From positions 186,001 through 250,000 of the forward strand of contig CAKTQV010000002.1 of NCBI GenBank assembly GCA_934597255.1: DNA of 64,000 nucleotides, given 5' to 3'. Made by a program: the position numbers and the translations under genes. Of this stretch, positions 17,547 through 25,041 are shown piece after piece. Numbering within the stretch: position 1 is the first letter of the stretch; each line of letters begins with the position of its first letter. The notes beneath the pieces are model-generated. The model saw only the letters and a list, made by a program, of their open reading frames with translations. It was not told the DNA's origin and searched no databases. This DNA is from an uncultured Oscillospiraceae bacterium. Its GTDB lineage: Bacteria > Bacillota > Clostridia > Oscillospirales > Oscillospiraceae.

Positions 17547-18482
17547 ATGCCTATCGTAACAAGCAGGGAAATGTTTGAAAAAGCCTACAAGGGCGGGTAC
17601 GCTATCGGCGCATTCAATGTCAACAACATGGAGATCGTGCAGGGGATCACCGAGGCGGCCGCTGAGGTCCGCGCCCCGCTGATCCTTCAGGTATCGGCCG
17701 GCGCGCGGAAATATGCCAAGCACACCTATCTGATGCATCTGGTCGAGGCCGCCGCCGAGGACACGGGCCTTCCCATCTGCCTGCATCTGGATCATGGCGC
17801 GGACTTTGATATCTGCAAAAGCTGCATCGACGGCGGTTTCACGTCCGTGATGATCGACGCCTCCTCCAAGCCCTTCGAGGAAAACATCGCGGTGACCCGC
17901 CGGGTCGTCGAGTACGCCCACGACCATGGCGTAGTGGTGGAGGCGGAGCTGGGCACTCTGGCCGGCGTGGAGGACGATGTGAGCGTCTCGGCCGAGGACT
18001 CCAGCTATACGCACCCCGAACAGGTGCAGGAATTTGTCAACCGCACCGGCTGCGACAGTCTGGCCATCGCCATCGGCACCAGCCACGGCGCCTATAAGTT
18101 CAAGCCGGGCACGAAGCCGCAGCTTCGCTTTGACGTGCTCGAGGAAGTCGAAAAGCGTCTGCCCGGATTCCCCATCGTTCTGCATGGCGCAAGTTCGGTC
18201 ATTCCCAAGTATGTGGACATTATCAACACAAACGGCGGCAAGCTCGTCGACGCGATCGGCGTACCGGAGGATATGCTCCGCAAGGCCGCGTCCATGGCTG
18301 TCTGCAAGATCAACATCGATTCCGATCTTCGCCTTGCCATGACGGCCGGCGTCCGGCAGCATCTGGCCGAGCATCCCGATCACTTTGACCCCCGTCAGTA
18401 TCTGACTGTCGGACGCGATTATATCCGCGAGCTTGTCAAGGACAAGATCGTCAACGTGCTCGGCTGCGACGGAAAGGCATAA
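17547..18482 (+). CDS. fba: Class II fructose-bisphosphate aldolase
   Basis: Cleaves fructose 1,6-bisphosphate to dihydroxyacetone phosphate and glyceraldehyde 3-phosphate, and the reverse. The 311-residue protein has the expected metal-site and phosphate-site motifs: GAFNVNNMEI, HLDHGADF, VEAELGTLAG, GTSHGAYKF and LHGASS. Class II enzymes need a divalent metal, usually zinc, held by histidines in these motifs. The stop TAA overlaps the ATG of the next gene (TAATG), so the downstream metal ATPase homologue is probably translated in fixed ratio with it. Confidence 0.95.
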   Translation: MPIVTSREMFEKAYKGGYAIGAFNVNNMEIVQGITEAAAEVRAPLILQVSAGARKYAKHTYLMHLVEAAAEDTGLPICLHLDHGADFDICKSCIDGGFTSVMIDASSKPFEENIAVTRRVVEYAHDHGVVVEAELGTLAGVEDDVSVSAEDSSYTHPEQVQEFVNRTGCDSLAIAIGTSHGAYKFKPGTKPQLRFDVLEEVEKRLPGFPIVLHGASSVIPKYVDIINTNGGKLVDAIGVPEDMLRKAASMAVCKINIDSDLRLAMTAGVRQHLAEHPDHFDPRQYLTVGRDYIRELVKDKIVNVLGCDGKA

Positions 18483-20191
18483 TGAACCGGTTTTTTCACG
18501 AGATCAAAGAAGCCGTCGCAGGTCACGGTCACAGCTGCACCTGCGACGGCTGCATGGAAGAGCACCACGATCATCATCACCATGGCTTTGACCGTGTGAT
18601 GATCGTGCGGCTTGCCGTCGCCGCAGCGCTGTTTCTGGCCGGCGTGATCCTGGAGGGCTCCCATCTGACGGCCAGTCTTGTCCTGTTCATACTGAGCGTT
18701 TTATGCGCCGGATATGATATTTTTATCAGCGCGGTATCCAACCTGTTCAGCCGCCGGCTTTTTGACGAATCTCTTCTGATGAGCATCGTCGCCATTGCCG
18801 CCATCCTTATCGGCGAAGCCGAGGAGGGCGCGTCCGTGATGATCCTGTTTCAGCTCGGCGAGCTTTTCCAGGGCTATGCCGTGGCGCGCGTGAGACAGAA
18901 CATCGAGGGACTGATGGAGAACCGCTCGCCGCAGACCACGGAGGTTTTGGCCGAAGTCCGCTCCAACAAGTCGGAAAAGGGCCAGACCGAGGAATTCATC
19001 ACAAAATTCTGCCGGGTCTACACGCCGGTCGTGCTGGGGATCGCCGCGGCCGTCGCCGTCGTTCTGCCGCTGTTCTTCCACCAGACGTTCCTGGAGGGCA
19101 TCTATAAAGCGCTGGTCATTATGGTCATTGCCTGTCCCTGCGCTATCGTCATTTCCGTGCCGCTGAGCTATTTTGCGGGCATCGGCGGCGCCACGCGGCG
19201 TGGCATCCTTTTCAAAAATACCGGCGCCATGGACGCCGTCAGCCGCACGCTGTCGGTCGTGTTTGACAAAAGCGGCGTGCTGGACTCCGGCGCGCTGAAG
19301 GTTTCGTCCATCAAGTGCGAGAAGATGGACGCCTCCGTATTCCTGCGCATTGCGGCGCACGCCTGCGCCTATTCCACATCCCCCCACGCCGAAAGCATCA
19401 AGGCGGCCTATCCGGGCGTCATTTACATTGAGCTGATCGAAGCGTTTGAGGAGACGGCGGGGCAGGGGATCACCGTGGTCGTCAACGGCGTATCCATCGT
19501 TCTGGGAAGCGCCGAATTCGTGTGCGCGCATAATATAGACCCCGGCGAGGATATAAGCGGCGAGGACGCCGTGTATCTGGGCATCGACGGCCGCTATACC
19601 GGCCGCATGCAGTTTTCCTCCGCCGCAAAGCCCGACGCACAGGGAACCATCACCGTCCTGCGATGGGACAGCAACAAGGAGCTGGCCCTTCTGACGGAGG
19701 ACAGCCCCGCCGCAACAGAGATATTTGCCCGCCAGATCGGCATCGGCCGTTATTATGCCGGCTGCGGTCTTTCGGACAAGGTCGCGGTCGTGCGCGATAT
19801 GGAAACGCGCTGCCGGAAGGGAACGCTTCTGTTCGTGGGCGACCCGGAGCGCGACAAAGCCTGTCTTGAAGCCGCCGATATCGGCGTGGCGCTGCGCGGC
19901 GCCGATTCCGACGCTGCGATCCAGGCGGCGGACGTCGTTATCATGGATGACTCGCCTTCCAAGGTCATAACGGCCATTGAGGCGGCGCGTCATACACGCT
20001 CCATCGTCTGGCAGAACATCGGCTTTGCTCTGGCCTTCAAGCTCATTATTCTGATACTGGATGTTTTCGGCGCGTGCCCGCTGTGGCTGGCCGTATTTGC
20101 CGACGTCGGCGTGGCGCTGCTGGCGGTGCTCAACAGCCTGCGGGCGTTCCGCATCCGCGAGCCGGTCATTCCGCAGACGCCGGACGAATAA
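18482..20191 (+). CDS. Degenerate P1B-type ATPase homologue lacking the actuator domain
   Basis: The 569-residue protein aligns by motif with zinc/cadmium-type P-type ATPases but has lost most catalytic parts without losing its frame. The N-terminus is a Cys/His-rich metal-binding tail (CTCDGC and a run of His, residues 19-34). The membrane CPC motif (218-220) is intact. Between MENRSPQTTEVL (about 150) and EEFITKFCRVYTPVV (about 175) the whole actuator domain with its TGES loop, about 100 residues, is absent. The phosphorylation motif DKTGT is DKSGVL (D262), the HP motif is PH (301-302), LTGD is LTED, and GDGxND is GDPERD (453-458). It should be unable to complete a pump cycle. A metal sensor, buffer or regulator is possible; a recently decayed pump is the alternative, but there is no frameshift or stop. 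Confidence 0.85.
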   Translation: MNRFFHEIKEAVAGHGHSCTCDGCMEEHHDHHHHGFDRVMIVRLAVAAALFLAGVILEGSHLTASLVLFILSVLCAGYDIFISAVSNLFSRRLFDESLLMSIVAIAAILIGEAEEGASVMILFQLGELFQGYAVARVRQNIEGLMENRSPQTTEVLAEVRSNKSEKGQTEEFITKFCRVYTPVVLGIAAAVAVVLPLFFHQTFLEGIYKALVIMVIACPCAIVISVPLSYFAGIGGATRRGILFKNTGAMDAVSRTLSVVFDKSGVLDSGALKVSSIKCEKMDASVFLRIAAHACAYSTSPHAESIKAAYPGVIYIELIEAFEETAGQGITVVVNGVSIVLGSAEFVCAHNIDPGEDISGEDAVYLGIDGRYTGRMQFSSAAKPDAQGTITVLRWDSNKELALLTEDSPAATEIFARQIGIGRYYAGCGLSDKVAVVRDMETRCRKGTLLFVGDPERDKACLEAADIGVALRGADSDAAIQAADVVIMDDSPSKVITAIEAARHTRSIVWQNIGFALAFKLIILILDVFGACPLWLAVFADVGVALLAVLNSLRAFRIREPVIPQTPDE

Positions 20192-20205
20192 GGGAGACGA
20201 GCTTT

Positions 20206-21009
20206 ATGGAAGAAAACGCAAAGACGCTGCTGATCGCAGCTGCTTTGTACCTTGTGTTTCTTCTCTTTATACTGGCACTTTCCGCGGCATGCTATATTCT
20301 GAGGGGCCTTGCGCTTCACGCGCTTGGAAAGCGCCGCGGGATACGCGCCTGCTGGTTGGCGTGGGTCCCGCTGGCAAACCTGTGGCTTTTGTGCGCGCTT
20401 GGCGATCAGTGCCGCTTCCGCTCGAGCGGCAAACGCTCGAATATGCGCTGGTGGGTCTCCGGACTGCTCCTGCTCAGCCTTTCGCTGGCGGTCCTGTCAT
20501 ATTTCTTCGGGAATATGACCGAACTCATTTCCAGCTATGGAGAAATCGTTCGTCCGGCCACGGATAACACGACGCTTTCCCGGATCCTCGTCTGTTCCAC
20601 TTTGGCTGCCGCCGCGGCTGTGAACGTCCTGTTTTATATCTGTCTGTACCGTGTGTACCGTTCCTGCCGCCCGCAAAACGCGGTATGCTATTTGCTTCTC
20701 TCCATTTTCATTGAGATCACGATGCCGTTTTTCCTCTACAGCTGCAGCCGCACCGCGGCAGCGTCTGCAGCGCCGCCGGACACGCCCGCTTTGGCAGGCA
20801 TACCGGTATCAGAGGAAGCGCGGCTCCGGGAGGTGTGGACAATGCAGGAACAGGCGCAGACAATAGCTCGCGGACTGACACCGGAGCAGTTGGAAGCGTT
20901 CCTTCGGATTCTGGAAGAGTATCCGACATTTACGAGGGAGGCGATTCAGACGGCCAAGGACGGCGAGGACTTGGTGGAGTTTCTGTCGGTTCTGGACTCG
21001 TTCTACTAA
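20206..21009 (+). CDS. Polytopic membrane protein of unknown function
   Basis: A 267-residue protein with about four hydrophobic segments (around residues 8-32, 48-65, 85-105 and 128-180) and a soluble acidic C-terminal tail (TPEQLEAFLRILEEYP and onward). The ATG at 20206 has GGGAGA nine bases upstream and lies 14 bases after the ATPase homologue, so it is the probable last gene of the fba operon. I do not recognise a family. The ATPase/membrane-protein adjacency could mean a shared role, but that is inference. Confidence 0.65.
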   Translation: MEENAKTLLIAAALYLVFLLFILALSAACYILRGLALHALGKRRGIRACWLAWVPLANLWLLCALGDQCRFRSSGKRSNMRWWVSGLLLLSLSLAVLSYFFGNMTELISSYGEIVRPATDNTTLSRILVCSTLAAAAAVNVLFYICLYRVYRSCRPQNAVCYLLLSIFIEITMPFFLYSCSRTAAASAAPPDTPALAGIPVSEEARLREVWTMQEQAQTIARGLTPEQLEAFLRILEEYPTFTREAIQTAKDGEDLVEFLSVLDSFY

Positions 21010-21252
21010 GCAATCAAGCACAAAGTGCTATCCGTTCACGCGGCGTTGAGTTTGTGGAGACAAGGGATGTCTCGACAAACAGCGCCGCGTTTTCTTCTGC
21101 GCTGGTGATATGATCGACTCGAACAGAAGCTTTCTGCGAATAGAAAACCCCCGTTCGGCAGCACAAAGAGCCGGGGTTACCGTTCAAGACGGAATTACGG
21201 CTGGGCCGAACGGGGTCGAGTTGGACACTCTCGTGTCCGTTTCCTATAAAAC
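21010..21252. other. Gene-free stretch with a hairpin, origin unclear
   Basis: No convincing gene. A hairpin with 13-base arms and one mismatch (GTTTGTGGAGACA near 21050, TGTCTCGACAAAC near 21068) is followed by a second GC-rich inverted region near 21150-21175 (CCCCCG...CCGGGGT). Short open frames here look like chance. It leads directly into the repeated phage-tail fragments. Confidence 0.4.
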
Positions 21253-21309
21253 GCGGAAGCAACGGCCAAGTGCTGAACATCCCGCAAAGCGAGCCGCAGC
21301 CGTACGTCC
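21253..21309 (+). repeat. Repeat A, copy 1
   Basis: GCGGAAGCAACGGCCAAGTG and the following bases (through GAGCCGCAGC) recur almost unchanged at 21938-21992. Confidence 0.85.
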
Positions 21310-21344
21310 AAAACGACCAGCGCTCAAACACTCCCGCCACTCCC

Positions 21345-21430
21345 AATGTAACACAGGAGTACGCGGCTGTCAACAACGCCGGCGCGCTGCAAGTTCGCTT
21401 CCAAAAAAATCGACGGCACAATGTATGTCG
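21345..21430 (+). repeat. Repeat B, copy 1
   Basis: AATGTAACACAG through GGCACAATGTATGTCG. The same block recurs at 21787-21873; this copy has 7 A in its A-run, the second has 8. Confidence 0.85.
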
Positions 21431-21786
21431 GGCGAAGAGTTCCGGGAAAGGTCATAAGCGACCCTAATCTTTCGACGGAAAAAATATCCGTTTTGGATGC
21501 GCTGCCGGAGGTTATACAAAATGCGCAGTATGTCGGCAGCGGTGAGTACGGAAAGGTAGGAAAGACGAACAGCGAGGCCGTCCGCTATGATTATTTTGAG
21601 GTTCCCGTAACAATCGACGGGAAAGGCTATGTTGTGTCCTTTGATGTCGCGTCGTATGCAAACGTGAACAACTATCGAACGCACAAATTATCGGAAATAG
21701 AATTGACACCGACGGTCGGCAACCGGCTAGGCAAATCCGGCCCGTCCTCCGCAGTGTCAATCAACGGCACTCTCGTGCCCGAAACC

Positions 21787-21873
21787 AATGTAACACAGAA
21801 CACGACGACTGTCAACAGCACCGGCGCGCTGCAAGTTCGGTTCCAAAAAAAATCGACGGCACAATGTATGTCG
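21787..21873 (+). repeat. Repeat B, copy 2
   Basis: Second copy of the AATGTAACACAG ... ACAATGTATGTCG block, 442 bases after the first. Confidence 0.85.
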
Positions 21874-21937
21874 TCGAAGCGGTGCCGGACAGCAAGCAAA
21901 GCGCGCTCGCCGTTGTAACGGCCTATATTCAAAAAAA

Positions 21938-21992
21938 CAGCGGAAGCAACGGCCAAGTGCTGAACATCTCGCAGAGCGAGCCGCAGCTTACG
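21938..21992 (+). repeat. Repeat A, copy 2
   Basis: Second copy of the GCGGAAGCAACGGCC block; it encodes GSNGQVLNISQSEPQ in the third frame. Confidence 0.85.
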
Positions 21993-22029
21993 TCCGAAAC
22001 GCCAGTTGGCTCAAGTGCTTCCGCCGTTT

Positions 22030-22068
22030 CCAATGTAACACAGGGCGAGACGGCTGTCAACAGCGAAT
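22030..22068 (+). repeat. Repeat B, partial third copy
   Basis: AATGTAACACAG, then ACGGCTGTCAACAGC, the first half of repeat B, ending at the stop of the last fragment. Confidence 0.75.
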
Positions 22069-22142
22069 CGTAGGGGGACGACGGCTTGGGCACGGCGAAC
22101 GTCGGCTTTGATCCGGTCTCGCAGTGGCACAAATCATATACG

Positions 22143-22171
22143 AAAAGGGACTGTGTACACAGTCCCTTTTT
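22143..22171. terminator. Bidirectional terminator
   Basis: AAAAGGGACTGTG / CACAGTCCCTTTTT palindrome between the remnant and the convergent PHP gene; the right end touches the PHP stop codon. Confidence 0.85.
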
Positions 22172-23025
22172 CATTGACGCTGTTTCAGAAACGGAAGCGT
22201 GAGCCGTTCCGCAGTGACTGCAGCTCCATAAGCGTTCAGGCATCCCAGCTGAACCGTTTTATTGACGCCGTGATAATCGCTGCCGCCGCTTATATAAAGC
22301 CGTCTTCTCTCTGCCGTATCCAGCAGAAATTGGATCTGCTCTTGCGTGTAAATAGAGTAATAGCACTCCAGTCCTTTCACTCCCGCATCAGCAAGGAGAT
22401 CGAGCTGGCTCTGAAATTCCACTTTTCCAAGGGGGCGTTCTCCCGTTCCGCCAAGAGGATGTGCCCATACCGGAACGCCTCCTGCGGAGAGAATCGCGTG
22501 AACGACCTCCTCGGCGTCCAAACGGTCACTCTCTGTTTTGCAGGGATTTAAATAAGTCTCGATCGCCTCTTCTTTATTGGATGCCACTCCCTTAGCCACA
22601 AGGAGATTGCCAAGATGCGGCTTGCCGACGCTGTTTATCTGGTAAAGGGAATGCAGCTCCCCGTCCGAGAATCCAATGCCATAAGTTTCCTTCAAAAATC
22701 GAAGACGCCGATCAAGTTTTCTTCTCCGCCGACGACGCCCTTCCTCCAAAGAGGCCTGAAAGCACGGGGCGGTTTCATCATAATCATAACCAAGGATATG
22801 GCATTTGCCTACCCTTGTAATGCAGGAAAACTCGATCCCCTTGACGAAAAGCATATCTTGCGGAACCAGGCGCTCCATCTCAAGACTCCCTTGGATCGTA
22901 TCATGATCGGGCAGAGAGAATACCCGAATGCCAGTTCTCCGAACTTTTGCCAGCAGCTCGCGCACGCCGTCCGTTCCGTCCGACGCTGTGCTGTGAATGT
23001 GCATATCCGTCAAGCATGATTCCAT
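22171..23025 (-). CDS. PHP-domain phosphoesterase
   Basis: A 284-residue PHP protein of the TrpH/YciV group. Metal ligands are visible: DMHIHSTASDG at the N-terminus, DHDT near residue 37, the Glu in GIEFS, VWAHPLGG and GSDYHG near the C-terminus. Characterised relatives hydrolyse short RNA ends or 3',5'-nucleoside bisphosphates. The ATG at 23025 is preceded by AAGGAG about 11 bases away; an in-frame TTG six bases further up, five bases after the same AAGGAG, is also possible. Confidence 0.85.
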   Translation of the reverse strand: MESCLTDMHIHSTASDGTDGVRELLAKVRRTGIRVFSLPDHDTIQGSLEMERLVPQDMLFVKGIEFSCITRVGKCHILGYDYDETAPCFQASLEEGRRRRRRKLDRRLRFLKETYGIGFSDGELHSLYQINSVGKPHLGNLLVAKGVASNKEEAIETYLNPCKTESDRLDAEEVVHAILSAGGVPVWAHPLGGTGERPLGKVEFQSQLDLLADAGVKGLECYYSIYTQEQIQFLLDTAERRRLYISGGSDYHGVNKTVQLGCLNAYGAAVTAERLTLPFLKQRQ

Positions 23026-23041
23026 ATACAATATACTCCTT

Positions 23042-23884
23042 TCAGGGCCGCATGACGGCAAAGCCGCCGATGCGTATCTTTACATTCTCTCCGACGCATA
23101 TGCGCGAGCGGATCTCCGACGGGCGGCCCATGTCCTCGCCCTGTATGAAAAGGTTGACTTTATCGGGCTCCAAAAGTCCCCGCCGGTAAAGATAATAGCT
23201 CAGCGCGCCGTTGGATGTGCCGGTCGCAGCCTCCTCGTCGATGCCGACAAGCGGCGCGAAATTGCGCACATAGGCCGTCACTTCGCTTTCGCCCGGCGCG
23301 AAGGCGTGAACGCCCGTCACCTTCAGCGCCTCCGAGAGCGCCGAGATCGCCGCATGATCCGGCCGCAGGGCCGACAGCCGCGTCCGATCCGCCACCGGCA
23401 TCATGATATCCGGAAGCCCGGTGTCCACGATGGCTGGCGTCAGCGCGCCCGCATCCGCCGGCGTCAGGCCGAACATTGCGTACAGAGCCGCCGTATCACG
23501 GCCGTTCAGGGTGCCAAGCTCCTTTGGCGGCGCCATATCGAGCCATATACAGCCATCCGCGCCGATGTCCACAGAAACGTCTCCAGCCAGCGTCCGGGCC
23601 GTGCATACGTCGCCGCAGCGCACAAGGCCCCATTGTCTCAGCGCCTGAAACGACGCGACCGTGGCATGGCCGCACAGCTCCACCTCCGCCTTCGGCGTGA
23701 AGTAGCGCAGACGGAAGGAGCCATCCGGAAGCGGCCTTATAAAGGCTGTTTCCGAAAGTCCGATCCGCGCCGCCTCCGCCTGCATGGCACGCGCCTCCGG
23801 CATATCCTCATCCAGAAGGACCACACCGGCCGCGTTTCCGCCGAAGGGCACTTTGGTGAAAGCGTCCAGAATATACGCCGTCAT
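23042..23884 (-). CDS. PhzF family isomerase-like protein
   Basis: A 280-residue PhzF-family protein (two related domains, diaminopimelate-epimerase-like fold). Seen: GNAAGVVLLD, the catalytic-site GLSETAFI with the conserved Glu, VELCGHATVAS, and the C-terminal GIDEEAATGTSNG. In phenazine producers PhzF isomerises trans-2,3-dihydro-3-hydroxyanthranilate; no phenazine genes are here, so the substrate is unknown. AAAGGAG precedes the ATG. Confidence 0.88.
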   Translation of the reverse strand: MTAYILDAFTKVPFGGNAAGVVLLDEDMPEARAMQAEAARIGLSETAFIRPLPDGSFRLRYFTPKAEVELCGHATVASFQALRQWGLVRCGDVCTARTLAGDVSVDIGADGCIWLDMAPPKELGTLNGRDTAALYAMFGLTPADAGALTPAIVDTGLPDIMMPVADRTRLSALRPDHAAISALSEALKVTGVHAFAPGESEVTAYVRNFAPLVGIDEEAATGTSNGALSYYLYRRGLLEPDKVNLFIQGEDMGRPSEIRSRICVGENVKIRIGGFAVMRP

Positions 23885-23907
23885 GCCGCAAACCGCTCCT
23901 TTCCGCG

Positions 23908-25026
23908 TCAGTAGCTCATCATGAACAGATTGCTGTCCTCACAGAATTCGTTCACGCTGTACAGCACCAATATCCGATCGTAGCCGCCCTGCGCGGCCAG
24001 CTCCGCGACCGAGGTCTTATAATAGCGCATGTCGAGCATGGTTATCTCCGAAAAATCCTCCAGCAGGAAGGGGAGCAGAGAATCGGCGAAGCTGTCCCGG
24101 ATGACAAGAAGCCTTTCGCCGTCGTGCCCGCTGCTCACATCGACGCGCGGCGTGTTCCCGCCGAGGAACATGGAATACTTGTCCTTATGCTCCAGCGCGT
24201 CCATATCGTACAGTGCGCCGGTCTGCGCCGCGCCCGCCGCGTAGGTCACGACCGAGACGCCGGCGTCTTCCGGGACATAGATATCAATGCTGTCCGGCTC
24301 GACCCAGGAAAAGCCGGAGGAGGAATAGGTCGTTCCATAAAAGCTGTCCGAGACCGTCTGCGGAACAAAGCCGCTCAGCGCGCGGCAGGGAAGCCCCCAC
24401 GCATCGCACAGCGCCGTATAGCCCCAGTAGGCGCCGAGGCTAGTCCAGTGATGATCCGTCCGATAAAAGATGTAATCGTCCCTGTGCGCCTCCAGTGCAC
24501 TGTAAAGGTCGATGCAGGCTGCGTCTGCGGCGGCGTAGGCCGTTTCGATCACCGCCTGCTCGGAATCCGTCGGCGCATTTGGAGGCAGATGCTGCGCCTC
24601 GATCTCCACCGAGCCGGGAATCAAAGCAAAATACACCGGCGCATCCACGTTAGCGGCCAAAGCGTTCACATAGCCCACGCGCTCAACGATCTCTTCGTCC
24701 GCCGGCGCATGAAACGCCTCGAGCAGATAGCCGTCCGAGCCGTAAAACACGCCCTTGTTTTCCTCTTTCCCGCACAGACGCTCACAGCGCGCCTTTATGG
24801 TCGTCCACGCATCTCGGAAGGGGAACTGATCGGTCGTGTAGCTTTCAAAGCCTGACGTGAAACCGCCGTCAAACAGCGCCTTGAAACTGAATTTCGGCGC
24901 CGCCGTCAGATAGCGGTTTTCCCGCTCGGAAAAATCCCGGTCCGGCATCGCCAGAAATAGAACAAAAAAGGCGGCTATAAACGCAATAAACACGCCGATT
25001 ACAGAAATTTTATAACTTTTCTTCAT
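23908..25026 (-). CDS. DHHW-motif protein, partner of MBOAT O-acyltransferase
   Basis: A 372-residue secreted or membrane-anchored protein with one N-terminal transmembrane segment (residues 8-28) and an SGNH-like AlgX/AlgJ-type domain carrying the signature YFRTDHHWTSLGAYWGYTAL near residue 185. Such proteins work with an MBOAT acyltransferase to O-acylate a surface polysaccharide outside the membrane. The MBOAT gene lies 15 bases upstream in the same direction, which supports the pairing. The polysaccharide is not identified. Confidence 0.85.
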   Translation of the reverse strand: MKKSYKISVIGVFIAFIAAFFVLFLAMPDRDFSERENRYLTAAPKFSFKALFDGGFTSGFESYTTDQFPFRDAWTTIKARCERLCGKEENKGVFYGSDGYLLEAFHAPADEEIVERVGYVNALAANVDAPVYFALIPGSVEIEAQHLPPNAPTDSEQAVIETAYAAADAACIDLYSALEAHRDDYIFYRTDHHWTSLGAYWGYTALCDAWGLPCRALSGFVPQTVSDSFYGTTYSSSGFSWVEPDSIDIYVPEDAGVSVVTYAAGAAQTGALYDMDALEHKDKYSMFLGGNTPRVDVSSGHDGERLLVIRDSFADSLLPFLLEDFSEITMLDMRYYKTSVAELAAQGGYDRILVLYSVNEFCEDSNLFMMSY

Positions 25027-25041
25027 CTTTGTTATCCCTCC

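Larger units (their letters stand above)
21253..22073 (+). pseudogene. Array of broken C-terminal tails of phage MuF-type proteins
   Basis: Three frames in series give related protein pieces. The first (to about 21420) reads VLNIPQSEPQ, NVTQ and GALQVRFQK. The second (21421-21880) reads an intact-looking domain (VLDALPEVIQNAQYVGS, FEVPVTIDGKGYVVSFDV, NNYRTHKLSEIELTPTVG) and again ends in GALQVRFQKK. The third (21864-22073) reads MYVVEAVPDSKQSALAVVTA, VLNISQSEPQ, TSETP and NVTQ before a stop. EVPVTIDG and VVEAVPDSK blocks are typical of the nuclease-like (PBECR-type) tails found at the C-terminus of phage MuF/minor head proteins; this is from memory of the family. Frame changes fall in A-runs. 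There is no start codon with a Shine-Dalgarno for the whole, so this is probably a remnant. Confidence 0.6.

Noticed and set aside
21421..21918. Possible intact 165-codon gene
   Set aside because: Starts inside repeat B without a Shine-Dalgarno and ends in an out-of-frame Cys/Ser/Arg tail; better explained as part of a broken array.
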